Notes under the pieces: generated by a model
The model's database searches: none
The model's input: only the letters and a program-made list of their open reading frames with translations
Told to the model about the DNA's origin: nothing
Shown: positions 46,322 to 55,617 of the stretch, piece after piece
Numbering within the stretch: the stretch's first letter is position 1
Layout of the letters: the number at the start of each line of letters is the position of its first letter
Assembly (NCBI GenBank): GCA_947630725.1
Contig: CANRIS010000003.1
Location: 162,321-226,320 of the forward strand
Source: an uncultured Clostridia bacterium
GTDB lineage: Bacteria; Bacillota; Clostridia; Lachnospirales; CAG-274
Reading direction: 5' to 3'
DNA: 64,000 nt
Made by a program: the position numbers and the translations under genes

Positions 46322-47194
46322 ATGAGCTATGTACTCAGAGGAACCGCCGATGGCGGAAACATAAGATTTTTCTTTGCGGATACAAAGGACGTTGTGGAAA
46401 AGGCAAGGAGCCTGCACAACACTGCTCCCGTGGTTTCGGCTGCTTTAGGGAGAACCCTCACGGCAGCCTCAATAATGGGGCTTATGCTTAAGGACGAAAG
46501 AGACGTTCTCACCGTGCAGATAAAGTGTGACGGCCCCATAGGAGGTATTACCGTAACGGCGGATGCAAGCGGCTGTGTAAAGGGATATGCAAACAACCCA
46601 TATGTGGATATACCCTTGAATGAATTCGGAAAGCTGGATGTTTTCGGAGCCGTGGGAAACGGCAGCCTCGTTGTAATAAAGGATCTCGGACTTAAGGAGC
46701 CGTATGTGGGACAGGTGCCTCTTATTTCGGGAGAGATCGCAGAGGACTTCACATATTATTTCACAAAAAGCGAACAGACCCCCTCGGCGGTTGCGCTGGG
46801 AGTTCTGGTGGACAAGGATCTCAGCATAAAATATGCAGGAGGATTTGTACTTCAGCTCCTTCCCGGAGCGGACGAGGACACTATAAAAAGGCTTGAACGC
46901 CGCTTGGGAGCTATCCCCTCGGTCACAGCTATGTTCGGCGACAAAATGAGCGCAGAGGATATTGTTATGAGGGTGCTTAAGGACTTTGACCCCGAAATAA
47001 TGGATAAAAAAGAGGTAATGTACAAATGCGGCTGTTCAAGGGAGAAGGTCATACAGGCTCTTATGAAGGTAGGCAAAAAGGAGCTTTCGCAGATCCTCGC
47101 AGAGGACAAAAAAGCCAACGTACACTGTCACTTCTGCAACACCGACTATGACTTTAACGAAAAGGAGCTTGAAGAAATTATAGCCGCTCTGTAA
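46322..47194 (+). CDS. hslO: Redox-regulated chaperone Hsp33
   Basis: 290 residues. The N-terminal domain contains RSLHNTAPVVSAALGRTLTAA and GPIGGITVTADASG; the C-terminal zinc centre is YKCGCSREK ... CHFCNTDYDF, the CxC...CxxC arrangement. The zinc cysteines form disulfides on oxidation and activate the holdase. It is the last gene before a bidirectional terminator. Confidence 0.96.
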   Translation: MSYVLRGTADGGNIRFFFADTKDVVEKARSLHNTAPVVSAALGRTLTAASIMGLMLKDERDVLTVQIKCDGPIGGITVTADASGCVKGYANNPYVDIPLNEFGKLDVFGAVGNGSLVVIKDLGLKEPYVGQVPLISGEIAEDFTYYFTKSEQTPSAVALGVLVDKDLSIKYAGGFVLQLLPGADEDTIKRLERRLGAIPSVTAMFGDKMSAEDIVMRVLKDFDPEIMDKKEVMYKCGCSREKVIQALMKVGKKELSQILAEDKKANVHCHFCNTDYDFNEKELEEIIAAL

Positions 47195-47212
47195 AAAACG
47201 CCATAAAATATA

Positions 47213-47246
47213 AAAACGGGAGAGCATCGGTTCTCCCGTTTTTTAT
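47213..47246. terminator. Bidirectional terminator between hslO and the YhaN-like gene
   Basis: Stem AAAACGGGAGA / TCTCCCGTTTT with an 8-base loop, T run on the plus strand and A run upstream. Confidence 0.88.
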
Positions 47247-47293
47247 GCCGTTCGCCGTCACTGACCCTTTCGGGGCGATCCTTGGCAGGCAGG

Positions 47294-50245
47294 TTATTTA
47301 TTTGTATTTGTCGGGACTCTGCTGCTGTTGCACACAAGATATATTATCTGTCTGTCCTCCGAAAGCCTTGAGAGGGTTTCAAGCGCCCTTTCGGTGTGCC
47401 TGTCGTCAAGATTTACAAACGGATCGTCAAGTATTATAAACGGCTTTTCGTTTTCAAACATAGCGTCCACAAGCGAAAGCCTTATGCACAGCATAACGAT
47501 GTCTGCGCTGCCTGCGCTGAAATATCCCAGATCTCTTGATGCCCCTGCTCTTTCAAGCTCAACCTTAAGATCGGGAGATATAAATACCTCGCCTTCGCTC
47601 TCTGCGGAGAGAAAAGCCTCATAGGTTCTGAACCCTTCACGCACGGCTGCGGTATAGCTTAAGGAAAGATTGTCGTTTGCCTTTTGGAGCATTTTTATAG
47701 TTTCGTCAAGGAGATATTGTTTGTTTTTGTCCTCTCCGAGCCTTTGCTCCAACCTTTCAAGCTCGTCCTCATAGGCGGGCAGGCTTTCGGCTTCTTCTCT
47801 GAGAGCCTCTATATTTCGCAGGCACTCCAACTCTTTTTTGGACAGAGAGTCAAGCTCCTCCTGTGCGGAAGTCTCACGCTCTCTCAGCGTATCGGCATCG
47901 ACATAATCTGTCGGGATGATTATCCCTGACACATCGCCGTTTTCCTCCACAAATTTTTCTATTGAAATACTGTTTTTGTTTTTATTGTTTTTAAGCTCCG
48001 AAAGCTTTACCAAGTCAGCATACACTGCGTTAATAAAATCCCTGTAAGGACGTTGAGGGCTTATGCCGTATTTTTTCAAAATGCCGTCAAATTCCGCCTT
48101 AAGGCTGTCGGCTTTTTCCTTTTCGTCACGCTCAGAGGTTTTTTGTTCCTCTATTTTGTCGGATATGCTGCGGTATTCCTGAGAATCTCTCTGCAAATCC
48201 GACAAAAGCTTAGAATAGTGTACCGATTCAACGCCATCGCTGTAATAGGATTTAAGAAACGCTTCTATATCGGAGCCAAGACTGTCCTTTCTCTCCTCGC
48301 AGTCTGTTTTTTTATCCAAGCTGAGTCTTCTTTTTTCTTCAAGCCTTAAACAGTCCCGTCTTTTTTGTCTGAGATCCGAAATAAAGCTGCGGGCGTTTTT
48401 TATATCGAAGCCGTCTCCATAATACCTGCGCAAAAAATCCCCAAGCTTGTTCTGTTCGTCAATATATTTCTTCTGTTCCTCTGAAAATTTTTCTTCAAGC
48501 TCGTTTTTTCTTCTTGAAAGATTCAAAAACCGTTCGAGCCTTGTGTCAAGCAATGTAAGGTCATATATAGGCGAAGAAATATCCGAAAAATATATGAGCA
48601 GAAAATCGTCAAGCTCTTTTTCAAGCTCCGCAGCCTCTCCTTCGTTTTGGTCTGCGCCGTTGTTCCTGTCGGAAAAGCTGTCGTGGGCTTTGCTTTTATA
48701 TGACGACAAAAGCACAAGCCTTAAGCCCCAAAGAAAGACAACAATTCCACCTATGGGCAGAACCGCCGCAAAAACAGGTGCCGACATAAGAAGCAAAAAT
48801 ATGCCTGCCGCAGCCAAGCCGACACCAAGAACCATAAATACGGCTCCTCTCAGAGCAAGCGGTCTTTCAGCGCCGACAAGGTCTTTATCCGCCGATATAA
48901 AGTCCCCTTTTCCCTTTTGTTTCAGACTTTCTATACTTTCAAGCTTTTTGCGGCCTTCCTCTATATCACTTTTTTCGGGCACTTTGTCTTTGAAAAATTC
49001 TTCAAGCTCCGAAAACTCATTTCTTTCATCGGGAGAAAGCCCGTAGGAATCAAGCTTTATCTTCATTTCGGACAGAGCCGCCTCGTCACTGTCCAGTCTG
49101 TCAAGCTCATTATCGTCAGGTTTTCCCACAGAGAAAAAGCTTTCAAGCTCCGAAAGCTCTTTTTCATCGGGTTCTGACAATCCTATACCCGAAAGCTCTG
49201 TGTCGGCGGATATAAATTCGTCATACTTTTTTCTGTATTTGTTTATATCCTCCTCGGAAGGCAGACCGTTTCGGAATTTTGACTCAAGCTCGGCAGGCAT
49301 TGAAACGGACTTTTGAGGAGATCGTGTTTCGATCATATCCAACTCGCCTGCAATTTTCCGCAGTTCGGAAATTTCACCTTCATCGGGAAATCCCCCCGAG
49401 TATTTTTCATTCAGTTTTGATATTTCTGTCTCTATGTCCTTTTTTTCATCTTGGAGCCTTTTGTTTTCCTTTATAAGCAGCTCATTTTTTCCATATTCCA
49501 TACTTTCGTCAATCTGATGACGGATATTATCGGTCTCGGTCTTTTTTTCTTTTATTTTTTTCTGTATTTCGCTGTGTTTGACAAGCCTTTCTTCAAGCCT
49601 TTTCCGAGCCTCGTTTCCTCTGTCTATACTTATGCGGACATCCGACAGGCTGTCCTCTGTTTCGTCAATGCTGCCGCCCCTTCCCTTATACAGCTTCAAA
49701 GAAGTTCTTTTTTTCTTTATGGCATCAACGGCAGCCTCAAGGCCTACGGAGGGATCCTCATCCCTGACGGAGCCTATGAGCTTTTCCTTTATTTTGTCGG
49801 TTCCGAACGAGGAGTCTCTGAAAAGCTGGGGTATGTATGCGCTGCGCATAAAAGAGCCGCAGTCAAGCCCGAAAAGCTCCTCTCCTATATTTTTTGAATA
49901 ATCGCCGCTTATTCTGTTTGTATTGCTGTCAAAGAGCTTGAATCCATCGGAGGACGAGCTTTTTCCGAAGGTTCTTTCGATTCTGTATTTTTTCCCTCCC
50001 GTTTCAAAAACAAGACTGCCTCCGAAATTGCCTCCATTCCACGGGACATAGCGCTTTCGGTCGTTTTGTCTCAGATCTCTGTGGCCGCTTTTGGGTAGAC
50101 CATAAAACATAGCCTTTATAAAATCCGCAAGAGTGGTTTTGCCAAAGCCGTTTTCTTCCTTTATTACCGTAAGGCCGTCCGAAAATGTAAAATCTCTTTT
50201 GGACAGCGTGCCAAAATTTTCTATGTGACAGCTTATAAGCTTCAT
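47294..50245 (-). CDS. SbcC/Rad50-like AAA ATPase with central membrane segment (YhaN-like)
   Basis: 983 residues. An N-terminal Walker A half (VIKEENGFGKTTLADFIKAMFYGL) and C-terminal signature and Walker B (FSAGSADIVMLCIRLSLVDA, FIILDDPFVNLDDRH) flank long coiled coils. At the centre (about 465-525) two hydrophobic helices (AVFMVLGVGLAAAGIFLLL, VFAAVLPIGGIVVFLWGL) replace the zinc hook. This is the YhaN/COG4717 arrangement, and a membrane-tethered repair ATPase is inferred. It overlaps the nuclease gene by 4 bases. Confidence 0.88.
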   Translation of the reverse strand: MKLISCHIENFGTLSKRDFTFSDGLTVIKEENGFGKTTLADFIKAMFYGLPKSGHRDLRQNDRKRYVPWNGGNFGGSLVFETGGKKYRIERTFGKSSSSDGFKLFDSNTNRISGDYSKNIGEELFGLDCGSFMRSAYIPQLFRDSSFGTDKIKEKLIGSVRDEDPSVGLEAAVDAIKKKRTSLKLYKGRGGSIDETEDSLSDVRISIDRGNEARKRLEERLVKHSEIQKKIKEKKTETDNIRHQIDESMEYGKNELLIKENKRLQDEKKDIETEISKLNEKYSGGFPDEGEISELRKIAGELDMIETRSPQKSVSMPAELESKFRNGLPSEEDINKYRKKYDEFISADTELSGIGLSEPDEKELSELESFFSVGKPDDNELDRLDSDEAALSEMKIKLDSYGLSPDERNEFSELEEFFKDKVPEKSDIEEGRKKLESIESLKQKGKGDFISADKDLVGAERPLALRGAVFMVLGVGLAAAGIFLLLMSAPVFAAVLPIGGIVVFLWGLRLVLLSSYKSKAHDSFSDRNNGADQNEGEAAELEKELDDFLLIYFSDISSPIYDLTLLDTRLERFLNLSRRKNELEEKFSEEQKKYIDEQNKLGDFLRRYYGDGFDIKNARSFISDLRQKRRDCLRLEEKRRLSLDKKTDCEERKDSLGSDIEAFLKSYYSDGVESVHYSKLLSDLQRDSQEYRSISDKIEEQKTSERDEKEKADSLKAEFDGILKKYGISPQRPYRDFINAVYADLVKLSELKNNKNKNSISIEKFVEENGDVSGIIIPTDYVDADTLRERETSAQEELDSLSKKELECLRNIEALREEAESLPAYEDELERLEQRLGEDKNKQYLLDETIKMLQKANDNLSLSYTAAVREGFRTYEAFLSAESEGEVFISPDLKVELERAGASRDLGYFSAGSADIVMLCIRLSLVDAMFENEKPFIILDDPFVNLDDRHTERALETLSRLSEDRQIIYLVCNSSRVPTNTNK

Positions 50246-51315
50246 AAAACTATCTCCTCCCCACTCAGCGCTTGTATGCCCATACAGATGATACGATCCT
50301 TTTGATCATCGGTATAGTCCGAATCCAACACAGTCCGCACAAACTCTCCCTTTATTGTTTTGTCGTATCTGTAGTCGTTTTTGTCTATAAAAAGCCTGCT
50401 TTCATCTCTTATCTTTACAAAATAGAACTTTCTTTGCATTTCGGAAAGAAAATACTTTATATCCTTCTGAGTATCGGGTCTGTATGAGCCTGTAAGAACA
50501 AAGCTCACAAGACTGCGCTCAGATATGCCCTCGGCAGAAGTCTCCAAAGCCCTTCTGATCTCAGAAAGCGTTGACAGACCGCTTATGTCGGTCTTTATTT
50601 CATAAAGCTGTCTTTGCGCAAAGGGTACAAACTCGTGTCTGATAATGTTGTTTTCGGTTTCAAGAACTACAAAGCCCTTGCTGCCGCATTCGTCAAAACC
50701 CCTGCCCTCAAAGCAGCCCGAGTAGCACCACTCGCCTCTGGCGTCAAGCTTTTCGCATCTGTAGCTGTGGAGGTGTCCCAGAGCGATATAGTCAATAAAG
50801 CGATCCTTTAACCTCGATATGTCTATAAGCTCTCTGCCCGTACGAGACGCTGCCTGTCCGTGCAGCATAACTATATTTATATCGTAACAGTTAAGCTCCG
50901 GCATATCGTATATTTCCCCATAATCCTCAGAGACAGGCTCTATGCCCGAAATGACGATTTGTCCCCTGCGATAGCTCTTCCATTTTTCGGAAAACATATA
51001 TAAATTTTCGGGAAGTTTTCTGCCCGAAAAGGCTTTTGCGCTTTCGTCATGGTTTCCCCTAAGATAGAAGAAGTCTATTTCTTTAGCCTCTTTGATGGTA
51101 TCGAGTATAAAGTCGGCTGTTTTTTTTGTGACACGAGAGGTGTCAAACATATCTCCCGAAATCAAAACTGCGCCAACTCCCTCCCTGACGGCATATTCGA
51201 CCATTCTGCCAAAGCCTCCGAGAATTTCACGGTTTCGCTCCGAGGCCTTATCGGCAGTGAGATTGGTTTCCATTTTTGAATCCAGATGCAGATCAGAGCA
51301 GTGAATAAGCTTCAT
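50242..51315 (-). CDS. SbcD/YhaO-like metallophosphoesterase
   Basis: 357 residues. The metallophosphatase motifs run in order: HCSDLHLDSKM, ISGDMFDTSRV, LRGNHDES, VMLHGQ and ALGHLHSYR. It is the nuclease partner of the adjacent Rad50-like ATPase, as in SbcCD/Mre11-Rad50 and YhaO-YhaN. It is first in a two-gene operon, divergent from the amidase. Confidence 0.92.
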   Translation of the reverse strand: MKLIHCSDLHLDSKMETNLTADKASERNREILGGFGRMVEYAVREGVGAVLISGDMFDTSRVTKKTADFILDTIKEAKEIDFFYLRGNHDESAKAFSGRKLPENLYMFSEKWKSYRRGQIVISGIEPVSEDYGEIYDMPELNCYDINIVMLHGQAASRTGRELIDISRLKDRFIDYIALGHLHSYRCEKLDARGEWCYSGCFEGRGFDECGSKGFVVLETENNIIRHEFVPFAQRQLYEIKTDISGLSTLSEIRRALETSAEGISERSLVSFVLTGSYRPDTQKDIKYFLSEMQRKFYFVKIRDESRLFIDKNDYRYDKTIKGEFVRTVLDSDYTDDQKDRIICMGIQALSGEEIVL

Positions 51316-51536
51316 ATGTACACACTTCCTTTTTTAATATCATAAAACGACTGAATGTACTAAATTTCAAATTTATAGGGCGTATAATGTGAAATTTATT
51401 TTGGTTTTTTGTTCTTGTATCTTTATTATATCACTTTGATTATACTATTTTTTTACAATGTGTTCAACCGTTTGCAGATATGTACTGCACATTTTTTTAT
51501 GAAATTAATATAATTATATATAAAGGAGTTGATTTT

Positions 51537-52067
51537 ATGAGAATTTTCATTGACCCCGGTCACGGAGGAACAAACCCCGGAGCAATAGGAATAGGCGGAA
51601 TAAGAGAGGCTGACATAAATCTGGACGTATCTCTCCGCCTGGGAGAGCTGCTTGCCGCAAATGGTTATGACATAGAATATTCACACACGGGAGACGAAAC
51701 CGTAAGTCTTGCCGAAAGAGCGTCAAGAGCCAACAACTTCGGAGCCGATTATTTTGTAAGCATACACTGCAACTCAAATCCCGATCCCGACATAGGAGGA
51801 ACAGAAACATTCTATTACAGAGAGGGAATCACGGCGCAGAGATTTGCCGAAACGGTAAACGACGCTCTTGTTGCCGAAATAAATCTGCGCAATATAGGAA
51901 CCTTTGCAAGAAATCTTGCTGTTCTTCGCCTTACAAATATGCCTGCCATATTGGTGGAGCTTGCGTTTGTGACAAACCCCACCGAGGCGGCTCTCCTTTC
52001 TATGCCGTCCTTCAGACAGGACTGCGCCGTAGGTATAGCCAACGGCATAATTGATTTTACGTCATAA
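51537..52067 (+). CDS. N-acetylmuramoyl-L-alanine amidase (Amidase_3), no signal peptide
   Basis: 176 residues. Zinc ligands and catalytic Glu: His in FIDPGHGGTNPG, Glu in GIREADINLD, His in VSIHCNSN and Glu in ILVELAFVTN. ATG 51537 follows AAAGGAG at 8 bases; an upstream in-frame extension lacks a ribosome site. The catalytic domain begins at residue 1 with no signal peptide, as in B. subtilis CwlC, which lyses the mother cell wall from inside. That role is inferred. It is followed by a hairpin array. Confidence 0.9.
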   Translation: MRIFIDPGHGGTNPGAIGIGGIREADINLDVSLRLGELLAANGYDIEYSHTGDETVSLAERASRANNFGADYFVSIHCNSNPDPDIGGTETFYYREGITAQRFAETVNDALVAEINLRNIGTFARNLAVLRLTNMPAILVELAFVTNPTEAALLSMPSFRQDCAVGIANGIIDFTS

Positions 52068-52088
52068 TTTTATTCCCAAAAACCTGCC

Positions 52089-52230
52089 GCCGCTAAAGCG
52101 GCCGGCCGCAGCTTCCCGTGCCGCTGAAGCGGCACGGGAAAAAGGAAAGAACCCCGTGCTGCGCACGGGGTTCCACGGCGTGTCGGCTTTGCCGACACGC
52201 CGTAAAAGAAATGCTTCGGCATTTCTTTTA
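52089..52230. repeat. Array of six back-to-back hairpins
   Basis: Between the convergent amidase and trpS genes lie 52089-52102 (5 bp), 52098-52109 (perfect 12-base palindrome), 52113-52140 (12 bp, loop TGAA), 52149-52173 (11 bp, loop TGC), 52175-52203 (13 bp, loop TTT) and 52203-52230 (12 bp, loop TTCG, then TTTTTTT). All of the larger stems are perfect and gaps are 1-8 bases. The last can act as a terminator for the amidase gene; the others are unexplained. Confidence 0.9.
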
Positions 52231-52312
52231 TTTTTTTAAATTTACCGCATCGTAATAGTTTACGCTGTTGTCTGTATCCGAGGTTTGCAAAACAGATAAA
52301 GTTTTTAAGTCT

Positions 52313-53317
52313 TTAAAGCCGTGGCAAAAGTCCAACTTTTTTGTATACCTTTCCAAGCGTTCTGTATGCAAGTCTGTTTGCTCTTTCTGCTCCGTTTTTC
52401 ATTACGCTGTCAACATAAGCCTTGTCCTTAAGAACTCTCTCGTATTCTTCCTTTACGGGTCTCAGCTCCTCGCATACAGCGTCCGCAACGGCTGCCTTGA
52501 AGGCTCCGTATCCAACGCCTTCAAATTCTTTTTCGGCCTCGGCAATATTTTTGCCGCTTACGGCACAATATATATTCAGAAGATTTGTTATTCCCGGTTT
52601 TTCGGGATCGGCCTTTACGGAGTTGTCGGAATCAGTAACGGCTCTCTTTATTTTATTGGCTGTCTGTTTCAGATCATCACTCAGCAGTATAATGTTGTTT
52701 GCATTTGCGCTCTCTGACTTTGACATTTTTCTGGTAGGCTCCTGAAGTCCCATAATTCTGGCTCCGGTCTTTCCTATATATGCTTCGGGTATGGTAAATA
52801 CATCGCCGTATATATTGTTGAATCTTTCGGCAATATCTCTGGTTATTTCGAGGTGCTGACGCTGATCTTCACCTACAGGCACAAGATCGGCCTGATAAAG
52901 CAGAATGTCCGCCGCCATAAGACAGGGATAGGTAAAAAGTCCTGCGTTTATATTGTCTGCGTGTCTTGCTGATTTGTCCTTGAACTGGGTCATACGGTTA
53001 AGCTCGCCCATATAGGTAAAGCAGTTAAGCACCCACGCAAGCTCTGCATGAGCCGACACATGGGACTGCGCAAACACAAGATTTTCGCCCTTGTCAAGCC
53101 CAAGTGCAATAAAAAGCGCAAGAACCTCTCTCGAACATCTTCTTTTGTCCTCCGGCTGCTGTCTTACCGTAAGGGTATGAAGATCCGCAATGGCATAGAT
53201 ACAGTTATATTCAAGGCTCAGCCTCTGCCAGTTTTTAAGCGCCCCGAGATAATTTCCCAAAGAGACCTCTCCCGAAGGCTGCATGAGACTTAAAATTGTT
53301 TTTTTCTTTTCCGACAT
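52313..53317 (-). CDS. trpS: Tryptophanyl-tRNA synthetase
   Basis: 334 residues, class I. The HIGH-like motif is in QPSGEVSLGNYLGALKNW; the KMSKS motif appears as RKMSKSESAN. VGEDQRQHLEITRDIA and ALGLDKGENLVFAQS are typical. It charges tRNA-Trp. GAGGTGG stands 4 bases before the ATG. A 380-base leader with an attenuator precedes it. Confidence 0.97.
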   Translation of the reverse strand: MSEKKKTILSLMQPSGEVSLGNYLGALKNWQRLSLEYNCIYAIADLHTLTVRQQPEDKRRCSREVLALFIALGLDKGENLVFAQSHVSAHAELAWVLNCFTYMGELNRMTQFKDKSARHADNINAGLFTYPCLMAADILLYQADLVPVGEDQRQHLEITRDIAERFNNIYGDVFTIPEAYIGKTGARIMGLQEPTRKMSKSESANANNIILLSDDLKQTANKIKRAVTDSDNSVKADPEKPGITNLLNIYCAVSGKNIAEAEKEFEGVGYGAFKAAVADAVCEELRPVKEEYERVLKDKAYVDSVMKNGAERANRLAYRTLGKVYKKVGLLPRL

Positions 53318-53493
53318 AATTCCACCTCGTTAATTATAAGTCAAATATATACTTACGCAGCTCACGCCGCTCTGCCGCAGCCGACAAGCTTCACCGTTGT
53401 GAATTTTACAACACCTATACTGCGCCGCAAAGGTTTTTATAACCCGCATCAGCCTTGCTGTCGGTTATATGACAGTATAAATTTATCTGTAAC

Positions 53494-53724
53494 AAAAAAC
53501 ACTCCATCCCACAACAATCGGGACAGAATGCCGAAATTCCGCTGTGCCGCCCTATAGATCTCATCAAGTCAAAATCTGAAAATTTGTTCAAACGATAAGC
53601 GCATATTTCGCTTTTTTCTCTGTCGAAGCTCTGCGAAACACTCACACAAAACCGCTGTTTTTGATCGCAGAGAGCACATATTCGGTTCGGGAAAATTATA
53701 CCACATATCCTCCCGTGTTGTAAA
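53494..53724 (-). promoter_or_regulatory. Promoter and T-box-like attenuator of trpS
   Basis: Promoter TTTACA (53719-53724), 18 bases, TATAAT (53695-53700). The leader contains AGGGCGGCACAGCG (53540-53553), 12 of 14 matches to the T-box consensus. Its GGG and ACAG can pair with CTGTCCC (53520-53526); that same segment pairs instead with GGGATGGAG to form a terminator (53502-53528) followed by TTTTTT. The alternative folds are mutually exclusive, as in T-box antitermination. I find no UGG specifier in the short Stem I-like hairpin, and the UGGN bulge is CGGC. From 53318 to 53493 I see only weak hairpins. Confidence 0.5.
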
Positions 53725-53855
53725 CCCCCAAATTAATTGCCTGCAAAAGCCTTCTTATAATCGGCAGGATACGTCCTCAACATCATAAAGCCATGAAACG
53801 ATAGTTATGTAAACTGTACTGCCGCACATCGGTGCAGCAGATTTTCTTTTTTAAT

Positions 53856-54401
53856 TTATTGTTCCATTTGCTTTCCCAAAAAAACAGCGGCTGTCTCGGC
53901 AAGCTTCCCCTCTACCTCGCCCATCTTGTCATTTTCAGAAAGCATAACGACCGCTCCAAGTACATCGCCTTCGCAGATTATGGGAGTGATAAGCTCATAT
54001 TTGTAGCTGCCCTCCTCATCATCGTCCAGAATAGGCACAAAGCCTGCCTCCTCCCTTGTGGCCGAATAAGTGTTTCTTCTGTTGATGACCTCTTCCAGCT
54101 CACCGCTGATCTGCTTTTCCAACAGTTCCTTTTTGAGCCCTCCCGAAACGGCAATAATATGGTCCTTATCCACAATACAGGTTATATGCCCCGCATTCTG
54201 CGCCAGACTGTCTGCATATTCCTTAGCAAAATTCCCAAGCTCCCCGATCGGCGAATATTTTTTAAGTATGATCTCCCCTTCTCTGTCCGTAAATATCTCC
54301 AACGGGTCGCCCTCTCTTATTCTTAAGGTTCTTCTGATTTCCTTCGGAATAACGACCCTGCCCAAATCATCTATTCTTCTGACTATGCCTGTTGCTTTCA
54401 T
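53856..54401 (-). CDS. spoVT: Stage V sporulation protein T (AbrB/GAF regulator)
   Basis: 181 residues. An N-terminal AbrB swapped-hairpin DNA-binding domain (MKATGIVRRIDDLGRVVIPKE, LRIREGDPLEIFTD) is followed by a GAF domain (about 60-178, CEGDVLGAVVMLSEN). Length and sequence fit SpoVT, a late forespore regulator under sigma G. It marks the left end of the A+T-rich accessory stretch; a near copy of part of its start lies at 62323-62381. Confidence 0.95.
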   Translation of the reverse strand: MKATGIVRRIDDLGRVVIPKEIRRTLRIREGDPLEIFTDREGEIILKKYSPIGELGNFAKEYADSLAQNAGHITCIVDKDHIIAVSGGLKKELLEKQISGELEEVINRRNTYSATREEAGFVPILDDDEEGSYKYELITPIICEGDVLGAVVMLSENDKMGEVEGKLAETAAVFLGKQMEQ

Positions 54402-54763
54402 AGCTTACCTCCTGAATTTTTGTTTCATTAATTTTCATAAAGCCGTCCCAAGTCTCTGAAATTTTTGTAAATCATCTTTATACTTGCAATTCTGTAAATT
54501 GGCGGCTTGTAAATCTATTATTTGCCTAAGACAACATTTTATGCGACAATGCCAGCCGTCAATATCTGCCATATAATTTTATAAATAAACTGCATAACAA
54601 GTGCTTTTTAAAATATCGAAAATCGCAACTTTAATTGTCACATTTTAATTAAAATCCAATGAACGTTGTGTTCTTAGATTTTGATCCGAAGGTAAACTTA
54701 GCCACCACGACAGCAAGGGCAACAGCATTTACTTTTTTTGGGAATAAGTTGTAAAATAAAAAT
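54402..54763. other. A+T-rich gap between spoVT and the transposase remnant
   Basis: No convincing gene. It presumably holds the spoVT promoter next to 54402 and then decayed insertion-sequence flank. No terminal inverted repeat could be identified by eye. Confidence 0.5.
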
Positions 54764-55260
54764 ATGAATATTGAAGAATTAAAATAAGGAATCTAAAATA
54801 TCAGTGAACCAAGGTGAACCGGATATGGAAACATTCGTCATAAGCTTGAAGATATTATTATCATTGGACTGTGTACTGTCATATGCGGAAGGGAAAATTT
54901 TGCCGATATGGAGACGTTTGACAAAAGTCGTCGAGAATATTCGGCGAAATTTCTTGAACATCCTAATGGCATACCGGACAGTGATACATTCAGACGAGTT
55001 TTTGAAAAACTGAACCCATCCGGACTTTCAACATGCCTGATTAACTGGGTATCAACAGAACGCACAAAACACGGGACTGTGGCAATAGATGGGAAAACAA
55101 TCTGTGGAAATGGAAAGATAAGCATAAAGCATATCATGTTGTCAGCGCATTTGTGTCTGAAAATCAACTTACTTTGGGAGAAATTACTGTTGAAGAGAAA
55201 ACAAACGAGATAACCGCTGTGCCGGAATTACTTAATTTGATTGATGTAAAAGGACCTATA
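54764..55260 (+). pseudogene. ISAs1-family transposase remnant
   Basis: Scattered frames read as an ISAs1 transposase N-terminal half: MNIEELK, then NIRHKLEDIIIIGLCTVICG (about 54830), FADMETFDKSRREY, GIPDSDTFRRVFEKLNP, VAIDGKTICGNG (about 55095) and, after a frameshift, HKAYHVVSAFVSENQLTLGE and ITAVPELLNLIDVKG. At least two stops or frameshifts occur, and the catalytic C-terminal half is absent: at about 55260 the sequence changes abruptly into the dynamin-operon protein. Confidence 0.8.
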
Positions 55261-55617
55261 ATCGGAACAATAGGGGTCATAGTCGGAGTAGTACTTGGTG
55301 CTCTGAACTTCATGTTTAGTTCTTCAAAGAACAGTGAGAATCAGAAAAACGAAGTCCGTGCTCAGATTAACAACAATGTATTCCCACAGGTAAGAAGTCA
55401 GGTTTATCCTCAGATTGAAACAACAATAAAGGAAAAAGCAGCTGAAATAAAGAGCAGAGTAGACGAAAAGGTAAATACCAGAAGATCCACTCTTATGAAG
55501 GCTCTTGAGGACACAAGGGCAAAGCTCACCGCTGACAAGCAGGAAAAAGAAAAGGCAGTAGAAAAGGCGCAGAATTATCGAAATGAAATAGAGGAGATTA
55601 AAAATGAGTTATTATGA
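55153..55617 (+). CDS. Chimeric ORF: transposase fragment fused to a dynamin-like protein tail
   Basis: 154 residues from a GTG. Residues 1-36 are ISAs1 transposase (SENQLTLGEITVEEK). From about 37 the protein is a glycine-rich membrane segment (IGTIGVIVGVVLGALNFMF) and then a long coiled coil (FPQVRSQVYPQIETTIKEK to the end). That tail resembles the membrane paddle and trunk helices of bacterial dynamin-like GTPases, suggesting the lost N-terminus held a GTPase domain. It overlaps the next gene by 14 bases. Whether the hybrid is expressed is unknown. Confidence 0.6.
   Translation: MSENQLTLGEITVEEKTNEITAVPELLNLIDVKGPIIGTIGVIVGVVLGALNFMFSSSKNSENQKNEVRAQINNNVFPQVRSQVYPQIETTIKEKAAEIKSRVDEKVNTRRSTLMKALEDTRAKLTADKQEKEKAVEKAQNYRNEIEEIKNELL

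Noticed and set aside
52089..52230. CRISPR array
   Set aside because: The units are palindromes of different sequence, with no repeated direct unit and no spacers or cas genes.
53415..53645. 76-codon minus-strand frame in the trpS leader
   Set aside because: It covers the attenuator, lacks a ribosome site and resembles nothing; the RNA structure explains the region better.
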